Origin: Filomicrobium sp.
Lineage (GTDB): Bacteria; Pseudomonadota; Alphaproteobacteria; Rhizobiales; Hyphomicrobiaceae
Direction: 5' to 3'
Length of the DNA stretch: 64,000 bases
NCBI GenBank assembly: GCA_017792465.1
Contig: CP051234.1
Coordinates: 994,606 to 1,058,605, forward strand
The translations under genes were made by a program, and so were the position numbers. This document shows, piece by piece, positions 45,973-54,615 of this stretch (position 1 is its first letter; each line of letters starts with the position of its first letter). The notes beneath the pieces are model-generated. The model searched no databases and had not been told where the DNA came from. It worked only from the letters and a program-made list of their open reading frames with translations.

Positions 45973-46305
45973 TCAATGGCGATCGAGAAATAGAGCGCGA
46001 TAGCGGCCCTGGTCGTCTTCGACGAACATCTCGTTGACCTGCGGATGGCGCAATGGCTGGCCGGTTTCGTCCGGCAGCAGGTTTTGTTCCGAGACGTAGG
46101 CGATGTACTCGGTTTCTTCATTTTCAGCGAGCAGGTGATAGTAGGGCTGGTCCTTGGCCGGCCGGATTTCTTCGGGAATGGACAACCACCATTCCTCGGT
46201 GTTCGAGAACGTTGGATCGACGTCGTAGACGATGCCGCGGAAAGGATAAAAGCGGTGTTTGACCACTTCGCCGACGCTGTATTTGGCTTCCTTCATGGAA
46301 CTCAT
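45973..46305 (-). CDS. hspQ: Heat-shock protein HspQ (YccV family)
   Basis: A 110-residue protein with the YccV core: YSVGEVVKHRFYPFRGIVYDVDP, PEEIRPAKDQPYYHLLAENEE and YVSEQNLLPDETGQPLRHPQV. HspQ modulates Lon-type proteolysis and binds hemimethylated DNA in enterobacteria. It converges with argC. Start ATG at 46305, or the Met at 46296; neither has a strong ribosome-binding site. Confidence 0.95.
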   Translation of the reverse strand: MSSMKEAKYSVGEVVKHRFYPFRGIVYDVDPTFSNTEEWWLSIPEEIRPAKDQPYYHLLAENEETEYIAYVSEQNLLPDETGQPLRHPQVNEMFVEDDQGRYRALFLDRH

Positions 46306-46485
46306 AGACGTATTACCCGTAAAATATTCGCCTCCTTGAAGCTTGGCGCACGAGGGCAGCCACGGCTTATCTGGAACCGGCTCGAGAACGCAGCTGCCTC
46401 CTAGCGCATTTCGAGAAATAATATACGACGAAAAGTCCGCGTTCGTGTCAATGCTGCAAATTCTGGCATGTTGAACGCCGCCAAC

Positions 46486-46526
46486 AAAAAAGGCCCGGAG
46501 CCAAGCGCCGCAGGCCTCCAGGCCTT
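46486..46526 (-). terminator. Rho-independent terminator for the malyl-CoA lyase gene
   Basis: On the minus strand AAGGCC-T-GGAG pairs with CTCC-G-GGCCTT around a 15-base loop, and six Ts follow (46491-46486). It lies about 20 bp beyond the stop. Confidence 0.85.
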
Positions 46527-46547
46527 GCTCAACCGGTCTAACGCCGA

Positions 46548-47606
46548 TCAGAGACCGTAGGCGACCCCGCGCTCTGGATCCTTCTCAGCGACCAGCTTGG
46601 CGAGATCGACGATCACCTTGGCCTGCTTCCAGGTTGCATCGTCCTGCATTTTGCCGTCGATCATGACGGCGCCGGTGCCATCGGGCATGGCTTCCAGAAT
46701 GCGCTTGGCGAAATCAACCTCGGCGGCATCCGGGCTGAAGACCTTCTTGGCGATTTCGATCTGCGTGGGGTGCAACGACCAGGCGCCCAGGCACCCCTGC
46801 AGGAACGAATTGCGGAACTGGTTTTCGCAGGCTGCCAGATCGGCAAAGTCGCCGAACGGACCGTAGAACGGTTTGATGCCATAGGCCATGCAGGCATCCA
46901 CCATCTTGCCGACGGTGTAATGCCAGAGGTCCTGCTGGTAGTTGGGCCGGGGCGCGGCCGCATCTTCGCCCGGGTCGGCGAGGACAGCGTAGTCTGGGTG
47001 GCCGCCACCGACGCGGGTGGTCTTCATGCCGCGGGAGGCGGCCAGATCGGCCGGGCCCAGGCTCATGCCGTGCATGCGCGGCGAGGCGGCGGCGATGGCT
47101 TCGACGTTCTTGACGCCCTCGGCAGTTTCCAGAATGGCGTGAATAAGGATCGGCCGCTCGACCTTATGGGCGGCTTCGAGCTGAGCCAGGAGCTGGTCGA
47201 GGTAATGGACGTCCCAGGGGCCTTCGACCTTGGGCAGCATGATGACGTCGACCTTGTTGCCGGCTTCGGCGACGATCTGGGTGATGTCATCGAGCGCCCA
47301 CGGCGAGTTGAGGCAGTTGATGCGGGTCCACAAGCCGGTCTGGCCGTAGTCATGCTCTTTGGCCATCGAGATGAAGCCGGCACGTGCGACTTCCTTGTCT
47401 GAGGCAGGGATCGCATCTTCCAGGTTGCCGAGGATGACGTCGACTTTCTTGATCATGCCGTCGAGCTTGGAGCGGATCTTTTCATTATGCGGCGGGACGA
47501 AGTGGATCATGCGCTCCAGGCGGACGGGGAGTGCGCGGTAAGGCTCGGGCGCGCCAATGGCGAGGGGAGCGTAGAATTTCGACGGGGTCCTGCTGGCGTT
47601 GTCCAT
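46548..47606 (-). CDS. mcl: Malyl-CoA lyase, HpcH/HpaI (CitE-like) family
   Basis: A 352-residue TIM-barrel enzyme that splits malyl-CoA into acetyl-CoA and glyoxylate, and possibly beta-methylmalyl-CoA into propionyl-CoA and glyoxylate. Family blocks are [76 protein letters not shown] and [20 protein letters not shown]. These fit the serine-cycle/ethylmalonyl-CoA type rather than citrate lyase. No other serine-cycle gene lies beside it, so it stands alone. Start ATG at 47606 with a weak purine-rich leader; the frame could extend to 47678. It ends in a clear terminator. Confidence 0.88.
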   Translation of the reverse strand: MDNASRTPSKFYAPLAIGAPEPYRALPVRLERMIHFVPPHNEKIRSKLDGMIKKVDVILGNLEDAIPASDKEVARAGFISMAKEHDYGQTGLWTRINCLNSPWALDDITQIVAEAGNKVDVIMLPKVEGPWDVHYLDQLLAQLEAAHKVERPILIHAILETAEGVKNVEAIAAASPRMHGMSLGPADLAASRGMKTTRVGGGHPDYAVLADPGEDAAAPRPNYQQDLWHYTVGKMVDACMAYGIKPFYGPFGDFADLAACENQFRNSFLQGCLGAWSLHPTQIEIAKKVFSPDAAEVDFAKRILEAMPDGTGAVMIDGKMQDDATWKQAKVIVDLAKLVAEKDPERGVAYGL

Positions 47607-47720
47607 GCGGGTTTCTTTCTTTGTCTTTCGTGCTGGAATTGTTGCAGTGCACTGTAGGCAGGCCGGCAAGCCTGTCAATCAGGACACGTGGTCGAAAGAG
47701 GCCCGCAAGCTCGATTTCGT

Positions 47721-48275
47721 TCAGTAGAGCGGCTGGTCGTAGCGGCGCTGACCTTCGACTTCGAGGGCTTTCAGGCCGATCGTGCCGTCGCCCGCGACTG
47801 CGAGGATCGCCCTCAATTGACCGGCTCGGATGAGCTTTTCGAGTTCTTTGCCTTCGCCTTCGGGCACGAAAAAGTTCTCAATTCCGTAGTTGATCCGGCC
47901 GGACCATTTGTTGCGAAACCTGCCTTTGAAAACGACCTCATCGGGCGCGACTTTGTCGGGATAGCGCGTATCGACGGCGATTGGCTGCCAGCCCTCTGAG
48001 GCCTTCTTCAAGGTCACGTAGGCGGGCATCGCCTTTCTGCGAACCGGGAGCGTTTGCAGAAGATCCTTTGGGAGGCTTGAGATCGCGCTGTAGCTCAAGA
48101 TGACATAGTCGCCGCGGAACAGGCTGCGGGGATCGACGGGGCGGACGTCGAGCACGATCTCGCGGCCGTTCTTCAGCAAGCTGGCACGCTCGACAATCAT
48201 GTAGGCGAGAGCGGAGGTTTGCAGGGCCGCAACGATCAACGCCGCAAGCCAGATGTTGAGCTTGAAAGCCTTCAT
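47721..48275 (-). CDS. GDYXXLXY domain membrane-anchored protein
   Basis: A 184-residue protein with an N-terminal helix (IWLAALIVAALQTSALAYMIV) and a periplasmic domain marked by RGDYVILSYS, after which the family is named. Function unknown. The family nearly always follows a DUF2157 membrane protein, as here: the ATG overlaps that gene's stop by four bases, with GGAG seven bases ahead, so the two act together. Confidence 0.88.
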   Translation of the reverse strand: MKAFKLNIWLAALIVAALQTSALAYMIVERASLLKNGREIVLDVRPVDPRSLFRGDYVILSYSAISSLPKDLLQTLPVRRKAMPAYVTLKKASEGWQPIAVDTRYPDKVAPDEVVFKGRFRNKWSGRINYGIENFFVPEGEGKELEKLIRAGQLRAILAVAGDGTIGLKALEVEGQRRYDQPLY

Positions 48276-49387
48276 GGCGTTTCTCCAATCATCTTACGCA
48301 AGCGCCGATCGACCCAGAAGGCGGCGACTGCCAGGGCGACGACGCCCAAGCCGGCGCTGAAGAAGAATACTGAGGTTCCCATCAACGTGCCGATGGTCTT
48401 GATGTAGATGCCGATAACCTCGACCGCGAAGGCTGCATAGGCGATGCGATGCAACGTGGCGTCATGGGTCTTGAGGCCCCACCAGATCGCTGCAACCGAC
48501 ATCAAAAGCGCCAGTACGGCCAGGATTACGAGTGCGGCAAACGAGATATGGGCGGTCAGGAACTGCGCTCCGAAGAGGGCGGCAAAGGCGATGGCATAGC
48601 CGAGCGCAAGCAGCAATCGGCCATGGCGTTCCTCCAGTTGCGGCGTTTTTGAAAGAGCAAATCCGCCAGCTGCGATCACCAGTCCGATGATCAGAACGAG
48701 CAGGTGGTTTGGATAGTCCGGTAGCAGGTAGCCAAGCGAGACGATCCAAGCTCCGATTGCAATCGCGGCGAGCTTCACGCCATAGCGGCAATCGCGCCAG
48801 ACGAGGGCTATGGTCGGCAATGCCCAGACCAGCAGGAACGGCCAGTAGACACCGTACGTCTCCTGGGTTTCCCATGCGCCCCAAAGGCACGTCAGCAAGA
48901 GGCTAAAGACGATTGTCGGGTTGGAGTTCATCACAACGCCGGCCAGAAGGGAGCCAGCCATCCACAGCAACACCGCATCCGGCGGATTGCCGTTCATGTG
49001 ATACATCTGCGCGACGAGCATGATGCTGGCGCCGAATATCACCGAGCCCAGTAGCACCAGAGCATGAGCGAATGCGTCAAGGCCACGGCGGAAGGTGGCG
49101 GCTGCAGCGCCGTAGGACGCCCAGATACAGGTGACCAATAGGCCCAGGCGGAACAGCCGTGGCATATCCTGCCAATTCGCGGCGACGAAACTGAGCACGC
49201 CGGCGCCAATCAGAATTGCGCCTAGGACGCTCAAAATGCTGATCAGCCGGTTTGGCCCACTGGTGCTGGCTTCCTGCTCGCGGACCTCGGCGAGGATCGC
49301 CTTCACGCCATCGTCGCTGACCCATCCCGCGGCAGCCCACCTGGGAAGATCGGCCTCAAGCCGACTGCCGTAACTCCTACCCAACAT
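48272..49387 (-). CDS. DUF2157 polytopic membrane protein
   Basis: A 371-residue inner-membrane protein. The cytoplasmic N-terminus (LEADLPRWAAAGWVSDDGVKAILAE) is the DUF2157 mark; about ten helices follow. The function is unknown; it is the partner of the GDYXXLXY protein. The ATG at 49387 has AAGGG ten bases ahead; a TTG at 49405 is an alternative. Confidence 0.87.
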   Translation of the reverse strand: MLGRSYGSRLEADLPRWAAAGWVSDDGVKAILAEVREQEASTSGPNRLISILSVLGAILIGAGVLSFVAANWQDMPRLFRLGLLVTCIWASYGAAAATFRRGLDAFAHALVLLGSVIFGASIMLVAQMYHMNGNPPDAVLLWMAGSLLAGVVMNSNPTIVFSLLLTCLWGAWETQETYGVYWPFLLVWALPTIALVWRDCRYGVKLAAIAIGAWIVSLGYLLPDYPNHLLVLIIGLVIAAGGFALSKTPQLEERHGRLLLALGYAIAFAALFGAQFLTAHISFAALVILAVLALLMSVAAIWWGLKTHDATLHRIAYAAFAVEVIGIYIKTIGTLMGTSVFFFSAGLGVVALAVAAFWVDRRLRKMIGETP

Positions 49388-50028
49388 CGGTCGAATTCCC
49401 TTCAATGGTCGCGCGTTTCGCCAAGATATTTCGCCGGACCGGACTTATGTCTTTCAACTTCGCGGCTGTTGTGCGTCAGGCCGCAGGCTTCACCAGCCAG
49501 CTACAGCGATCGGCTGGCAATGCGCTCAGCTGCCTCCAAACATCGGAAGCCTCTGAACTGACAAGTCCGATCGAAGAACGAGATTACGAGCGTGATCATT
49601 GTTCATATGAACTTTGTTCACATGATGGCGGCGACGGAAGGAATATTCGGGAGGGGTTTCGGCGTCTTGGTGGATCGTCAGCAGGGTGGATCCTTGGCGC
49701 GGCGGACTTTCAAGGCGGGATGGATTGTGGGAGCGCGGTGAAAGGTTGGAGCAGCGGGTCGGCATACTCAGGCAGGGCGAGCGGGGCAGAGCGAGGTGAG
49801 AGAGCCAGTCAGCGCCGGGGCAAATCTAGGTGCAGCCCGTATGCAAACCGAGCAATAGCTCACTCAGACGGGCTAGTAGCTGTGGCTCCCCCTGATGGTG
49901 AACCTGCTCACGAAAGGAACAGAAGAAAGCCCCGCCCAGCAGACGCCGGACGGGGCTTGGAATTATTCAAGAACGGACGGCGTTGAGAGGTTGCCTACCG
50001 GCAGCCGATCTACGTGCCGCCAGTCTTT
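49388..50028. other. Intergenic region with structured element and terminator
   Basis: About 640 bases. A 193-codon plus-strand frame here has non-coding-like composition and is not accepted. At 49834-49874 AGCCCGT pairs with ACGGGCT and encloses a GAGC-AATA-GCTC hairpin, possibly a small RNA. At 49927-49958 AAGCCCCG pairs with CGGGGCTT, followed on the minus strand by TTCTTCT, a likely terminator for the IalB gene. Confidence 0.5.
49927..49958 (-). terminator. Likely terminator after the IalB-family gene
   Basis: An 8-bp GC-rich stem with a 16-base loop about 70 bp beyond the stop, with a U-rich tail on the minus strand. Confidence 0.6.
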
Positions 50029-50754
50029 TTACTTCTTGTCAGCTTTCTTGGCCTGCTCGGCTTTATAAGCTTCGACGGCCTTCTTCTGGCGTTCGCGGAT
50101 CTGCGCCATGAGCTGACCGCGCGCCTTGGCATAGGCTTCGTTATCGACCGGAGGGCCATCGTAAGCAGCGGTGAAGCCATCGAGAGGAACCGGGAAGCCG
50201 ATCGGCTGGGTCGCTGCGTTCATCGCCAGAACCATGATGCCGCCGCCCTTTTTCATGCTGTCGATCATTTCCGGCGTTGCTTCCGCTTCAGCGGTACAGC
50301 CGGCAGGATGGCAGAGCGAATATTTGAGGGGGAAAGGCTTCAGTTCCTTGTCGTCGACCTTTTCATTCTTGGCCGCACGTGCCCACTGATCTGGCGTGTA
50401 AACAGCGGCGCGGACGCCAGCCGGGATGGCCATTCCGAGTGGGACCATGACCATCAGGCTCTGGTGGTCGGACCCTTCCACTTTGCGGATCGCAGCCGAA
50501 ACAAGGACCATCCCCGTGTTGCCATCAAGGCGCTCGTGGTGGGTCAGGCAGATCTGTTTGGTTTCTTCTTCCTTCTTGCCTTCTTTGTTCATCTTCACCA
50601 GCGGCGCTTTTTCGCAAAGTTTGACCCAAGCGCTCTGCTTCTTGGCGTCTTTCTTGGCATCCTGGGCCGTGGCCGGAGCGATGGAACCGGCAATTGCGAT
50701 CAGAAGAGCAGCGCCGAGCGCATGCGTCCGCGAGTTGAAAATCCGTTGCATCAT
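50029..50754 (-). CDS. Invasion-associated locus B (IalB) family protein
   Basis: A 241-residue periplasmic protein with a signal peptide (ALLIAIAGSIAPATAQ) and the IalB core: WVKLCEK, ETKQICLTHHERL, VMVPLGMAIPAGVRAAVY, FPLKYSLCHPAGCTAEAEAT and a Lys/Ala tail. Four cysteines likely form disulfides. The family is widespread in free-living Hyphomicrobiales, so no link to invasion is implied. The start is one of two adjacent ATGs (50754, 50751) with AAAGG twelve bases ahead. Confidence 0.88.
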   Translation of the reverse strand: MMQRIFNSRTHALGAALLIAIAGSIAPATAQDAKKDAKKQSAWVKLCEKAPLVKMNKEGKKEEETKQICLTHHERLDGNTGMVLVSAAIRKVEGSDHQSLMVMVPLGMAIPAGVRAAVYTPDQWARAAKNEKVDDKELKPFPLKYSLCHPAGCTAEAEATPEMIDSMKKGGGIMVLAMNAATQPIGFPVPLDGFTAAYDGPPVDNEAYAKARGQLMAQIRERQKKAVEAYKAEQAKKADKK

Positions 50755-51101
50755 AAGAGCTATCAACCTTTTGTTTAAAAAGCTGGCCCCGCCAGCTCAG
50801 CCCCACTGACAGCACCCGTTGGCGCGCAGGTCCAGGCGCTCGTGTGCGCCCTCGACGGGTGGTAAATTCCTGGAATGAGGCAACTCCGTGACGGGAAATG
50901 CTCCTATCCTGATCAATCTGGCGGCGGAGAACACGCAAGTTGCAATCGAGCAACGTCTCATGTTGGGCAATTTGACCCCGATTTGACCGCGATTTTTCTC
51001 GAAACCGCCCAGTTCACCGGACTATGGTGGCGCGAACTTCGATCTTTGGCCCGGCGCTCAAAGTTGCTGCGGCAAAATGTGATCCCAGGCAGGCTAAATT
51101 T
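50755..51101. other. Divergent intergenic region, IalB gene / peptide-binding protein gene
   Basis: Some 347 bases between two divergent genes, which must contain both promoters. No clear -35/-10 pair, repeat or operator stands out. Confidence 0.5.
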
Positions 51102-52964
51102 ATGGACTTTGGAATGTCGACATTATGCAAGAGCCGCCGGACGCTGAGCGGCTTGCTGGTCTGCCTCAGTTTGGCGTTCGGCCTTGGCGCCGGTGGAACC
51201 TTGGCGGCACAGTCGGGCGAGAAGCCCGTCGGGGAACACGCCATCGCCATGCATGGTGCGCCGCTGGAAAGCGACGGCTTTGCCCATTTCAGCTACGTCA
51301 ATCCGGAGGCGCCAAAGGGCGGTGAAGTCCGCATCGGCATTCTGGGATCTTTCGACAGCTTACAGCCGTTCATCGTGCGCGGCGTTCCCGCCCAGGGCCT
51401 GCGGGACTTTCTCTACGAGAGCCTTTTAACGCGCGGGCTTGATGAACCTTTCACGCTTTACGGACACATCGCCGAACGGATCGAAGTCCCTGACGACCGC
51501 AGTTCCATCACCTTTCACATCAATCCAGCCGCGCGTTTTTCGGACGGCGATCCGATCGACGCTGACGATGTGCTGTTTTCGTGGAAGACGCTACGCGATC
51601 ACGGACGGCCCAACCATCGCGCCTATTACAAGAAGGTGACCAGGGCGACGCGGGTCGATGACCGCACGGTGCGGTTCGACCTGGAAGCCGGTGATCGCGA
51701 GCTCGTTTTGATCCTCGGCCTCATGCCGGTTCTGCCATCGCATGCGATGAGCGAAGAAAGTTTTCAAAAGACGACCCTGACGCCGCCGATCGGAAGTGGA
51801 CCCTACAGGATCGTCAGCGTCGATCCGGGACGTTCGCTGACTTACCAACGCAACCCGGATTGGTGGGCGAAGGATCTCGGGTCTTCAAAGGGGCGCTATA
51901 ACTTCGATCGCGTGCGCTATGACTATTTCCGCGACGATGCGGCAATGCTTGAGGCTTTTCTGTCTGGCAAGATCGATCTGAGGACCGAAGACGACCCCTC
52001 GCGGTGGGCGAGCGGATACGGCACGCGCAAGTCAGGCGCCATCGAGCTGGTGCGCAAAGAATTCGATATCGGTTTGCCGGCTGGAATGAACGCGCTCGCC
52101 TTCAACACACGTCGCAAGAAGTTTGCCGATCCGCGCGTTCGCGAGGCCATCATCAACCTGTTTGATTTCGCGTGGATCAACGAGAACCTCTATCATGGGC
52201 TCTATGAGCGAACTGAGAGCTTCTTCGAGCGCTCGCGGCTTTCTTCAATCGGCAAACCCGCCGATGCAATCGAGAAAAGGCTGCTTGCGAAGTTCCCTAA
52301 CGCCGTGTTGCCCAGCGTCATGGATGGGAGTTACCGGCTGCCCGTCACCGATGGCTCAGGACACAATCGCAAGAATTGGCGCAAGGCGCTCAACCTCTTC
52401 AACCAGGCCGGCTACGAACTAAAGAACGGCAGGCTCATTAACAAAGCCAGCGGTGAACAATTGGCCTTCGAGCTGCTTGCGGGTACGACGGTTAACGAGC
52501 GCCTGTTCCTCGCTTTCAGCCGCGACCTTGCCCGGCTCGGGATTGATGCGCGCGTTAGAGTCGTCGATAGCGCGCAGTACCAGTCCCGCATCAAGGCCTA
52601 TGACTACGATATGATCCAGACGCGTTGGCCATCCTCGCTCTCACCGGGCAACGAGCAGATCTTTCGCTGGTCTTCGAAACTGGCCGACCGGCAAGGCACG
52701 TTCAACTTTGCCGGCGTCAAGAACCCGGCCGTCGATGCGATGATTGATGCGATGCTGGCAGCCAAAGGCGAAGAGGAATTCGAAAGTGCGGTGCGCGCGC
52801 TCGATCGTGTCTTGATCTCAGGAAATTACGTTTTGCCGCTGTTTCACCTTCCCAAACAATGGGTGGGATACTGGACAAAGCTTGAGCATCCCGAGAAGAC
52901 TTCGTTGTTTGGCTATCAGCTCGATACCTGGTGGGCTGCCAAGGCGGCGCAAGGACAGTTATGA
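51102..52964 (+). CDS. ABC transporter substrate-binding protein, family 5 (YejA-like oligopeptide binding)
   Basis: A 620-residue periplasmic protein. A signal region (LSGLLVCLSLAFGLGAGGTLAAQ) precedes the family-5 fold with YVNPEAPKGGEVRIG, FDSLQPF, ARFSDGDPIDADDVLFSWKTL, GSGPYRI and GMNALAFNTRRKKFADPRVREAI. YejA-type proteins bind oligopeptides, including microcin C. No permease or ATPase genes are adjacent, so it must be an orphan or feed a distant ABC unit. The ATG at 51102 has AGG eight bases ahead; other starts are at 51024 and 51114. Its stop overlaps the acyl-CoA ligase start by ATGA. Confidence 0.9.
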   Translation: MDFGMSTLCKSRRTLSGLLVCLSLAFGLGAGGTLAAQSGEKPVGEHAIAMHGAPLESDGFAHFSYVNPEAPKGGEVRIGILGSFDSLQPFIVRGVPAQGLRDFLYESLLTRGLDEPFTLYGHIAERIEVPDDRSSITFHINPAARFSDGDPIDADDVLFSWKTLRDHGRPNHRAYYKKVTRATRVDDRTVRFDLEAGDRELVLILGLMPVLPSHAMSEESFQKTTLTPPIGSGPYRIVSVDPGRSLTYQRNPDWWAKDLGSSKGRYNFDRVRYDYFRDDAAMLEAFLSGKIDLRTEDDPSRWASGYGTRKSGAIELVRKEFDIGLPAGMNALAFNTRRKKFADPRVREAIINLFDFAWINENLYHGLYERTESFFERSRLSSIGKPADAIEKRLLAKFPNAVLPSVMDGSYRLPVTDGSGHNRKNWRKALNLFNQAGYELKNGRLINKASGEQLAFELLAGTTVNERLFLAFSRDLARLGIDARVRVVDSAQYQSRIKAYDYDMIQTRWPSSLSPGNEQIFRWSSKLADRQGTFNFAGVKNPAVDAMIDAMLAAKGEEEFESAVRALDRVLISGNYVLPLFHLPKQWVGYWTKLEHPEKTSLFGYQLDTWWAAKAAQGQL

Positions 52965-54577
52965 GTACGCGCAAGTCGGCTTCTGTGTCGGTTTCAGGCT
53001 CAGGTGGCTTTCAAGGAATGCCGCCGCCCGAACGCTTCAACATGGCGCGCTATTGTCTGGCCGGAGCCGCAGCAGGGTCTCCGCAAAAGCCCGGGCTGAT
53101 CGTCGTCGACGATATCGAGGCCGGCGAGCCGTCCGAAGTCTGGAGCTATGAAAAGCTGGAAGACAGTGTGTTGCGGATCGCGACGGGCTTGATCGAGCGC
53201 GGGCTGCAACCGGGCGATCGTCTCTTCATCCGGCTCGGCAACACCAGTCTTTATCCGCTCGTCTTTTTCGGCGCGCTGGCGGCCGGCATCATTGCCATTC
53301 CAGCGTCAATCCAACTGACGGACAACGAAATCGCCTTTCTCCTTGAGGATAGCGGCGCGCGTGCCATCGCTGCCGACGATGAAGCCGGAATGTCGGTTGC
53401 CGGAGCCGGGCTCCTGCATTTAAAAGCCAGCGAACTCATCGAGATGAGCCGAACATGCAAACGCGCCAATTGGGCCGATACGCACGCAGGGTATCCGGCC
53501 TACCTCATCTACACCTCCGGCACGACCGCCCATCCCAAAGGGGTTCTGCATGCGCATCGCGCGGCGTGGGGTCGGCGCCCGATGTACCAGGGCTGGTATG
53601 GCATCACCCGCAACGACCGCATGCTGCATGCCGGCGCGTTCAACTGGACCTTCACGCTGGGCACCGGGCTGACCGATCCTTGGGCCAACGCGGCGACGGC
53701 AATCATCTACACGGGCGAAAAAACGCCAGCCGTTTGGCCGCGGCTGATCGGCACGTTCAAGGCGACGCTGTTTGCCGCCGTCCCCGGCCTCCTCCGCCAG
53801 ATCCTGAAATATGGAAGCGACGATCTGAGTCAGTTTGAAAGCCTGCGTCATGCGCTTGTCGCAGGCGAAGCTCCGCCGCCTGGCCTTTTTGAAAACTGGG
53901 AGGCGCGCACCGGCACGCCGCTTTACGAGGCGCTCGGCATGAGCGAGATCTCGACCTACATTTCGACCGCACCGGGAACGCCGCACAAGTCGGGAACGGT
54001 TGGTAAGCCGCAAGCCGGCCGCGCGGTCGCGATCCTTCCGACGGAGCGCGGTGTTGAGCCGGTGCCAATCGGCGAAGACGGTCTGATCGCCATCCACCGC
54101 AGCGACCCTGGCTTGATGATCGGCTATTGGAACCGGCCTGACGAAGAAGCAGAGGTCTATCGCGGCGACTGGTTCATCGGCGGCGATCTGGGGCGCATGG
54201 ATGCCGAGGGTTACATCACGCATCTGGGGCGTGCTAACGACGTCATGAAGGCGCTTGGGTATCGTGTGGCGCCGCAGGAAGTCGAAGCGGCACTTTCGGA
54301 ACATCCCGAGATCGCCGAAGTCGCTTGCACCGAGGTCCGCGTGCGCGAAGACCTAAGCGTGATCGGCGCCTTCATCGTGCCGCGCAACTGGCGGCATCCT
54401 CCCGAACCCAAATCCGTCCTCGACTTTGCCGATCAGCGGTTGGCCGCCTATAAGCGCCCGCGCGAAATCCGCTTCCTGCCGTCGCTGCCGAGGACCGCCA
54501 ACGGCAAGATCAAGCGCTCGATCCTGGTCGAATTCGCGGCGGCTCACGCGAAGACCGGCGCGGCCTCAGCAAGTTAG
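52961..54577 (+). CDS. AMP-forming acyl-CoA synthetase (benzoate-CoA-ligase-like)
   Basis: A 538-residue adenylate-forming enzyme that activates a carboxylic acid as its CoA thioester. Motif A3 (YTSGTTAHPKG) is at about 184-194; GGDLGRMDAEGY and GRANDVMKALGYRV are the A7/A8 region; K516 in ANGKIKRS is the catalytic lysine. Closest in outline to benzoate/aryl- or medium-chain ligases; the substrate is unknown. It is translationally coupled to the oligopeptide-binding protein, an odd pairing. Confidence 0.92.
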   Translation: MSTRKSASVSVSGSGGFQGMPPPERFNMARYCLAGAAAGSPQKPGLIVVDDIEAGEPSEVWSYEKLEDSVLRIATGLIERGLQPGDRLFIRLGNTSLYPLVFFGALAAGIIAIPASIQLTDNEIAFLLEDSGARAIAADDEAGMSVAGAGLLHLKASELIEMSRTCKRANWADTHAGYPAYLIYTSGTTAHPKGVLHAHRAAWGRRPMYQGWYGITRNDRMLHAGAFNWTFTLGTGLTDPWANAATAIIYTGEKTPAVWPRLIGTFKATLFAAVPGLLRQILKYGSDDLSQFESLRHALVAGEAPPPGLFENWEARTGTPLYEALGMSEISTYISTAPGTPHKSGTVGKPQAGRAVAILPTERGVEPVPIGEDGLIAIHRSDPGLMIGYWNRPDEEAEVYRGDWFIGGDLGRMDAEGYITHLGRANDVMKALGYRVAPQEVEAALSEHPEIAEVACTEVRVREDLSVIGAFIVPRNWRHPPEPKSVLDFADQRLAAYKRPREIRFLPSLPRTANGKIKRSILVEFAAAHAKTGAASAS

Positions 54578-54615
54578 GTCCCGGCACTCACAGTGCTTTG
54601 CGATTGCAGCGCCTT

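Noticed and set aside
46548-47606. Citrate lyase beta subunit (CitE)
   Set aside because: No citrate lyase alpha/gamma genes; the motif set and length fit malyl-CoA lyase.
49405-49986. 193-codon plus-strand frame in the gap before the IalB gene
   Set aside because: No ribosome-binding site, low-complexity product, and it runs through a predicted terminator.
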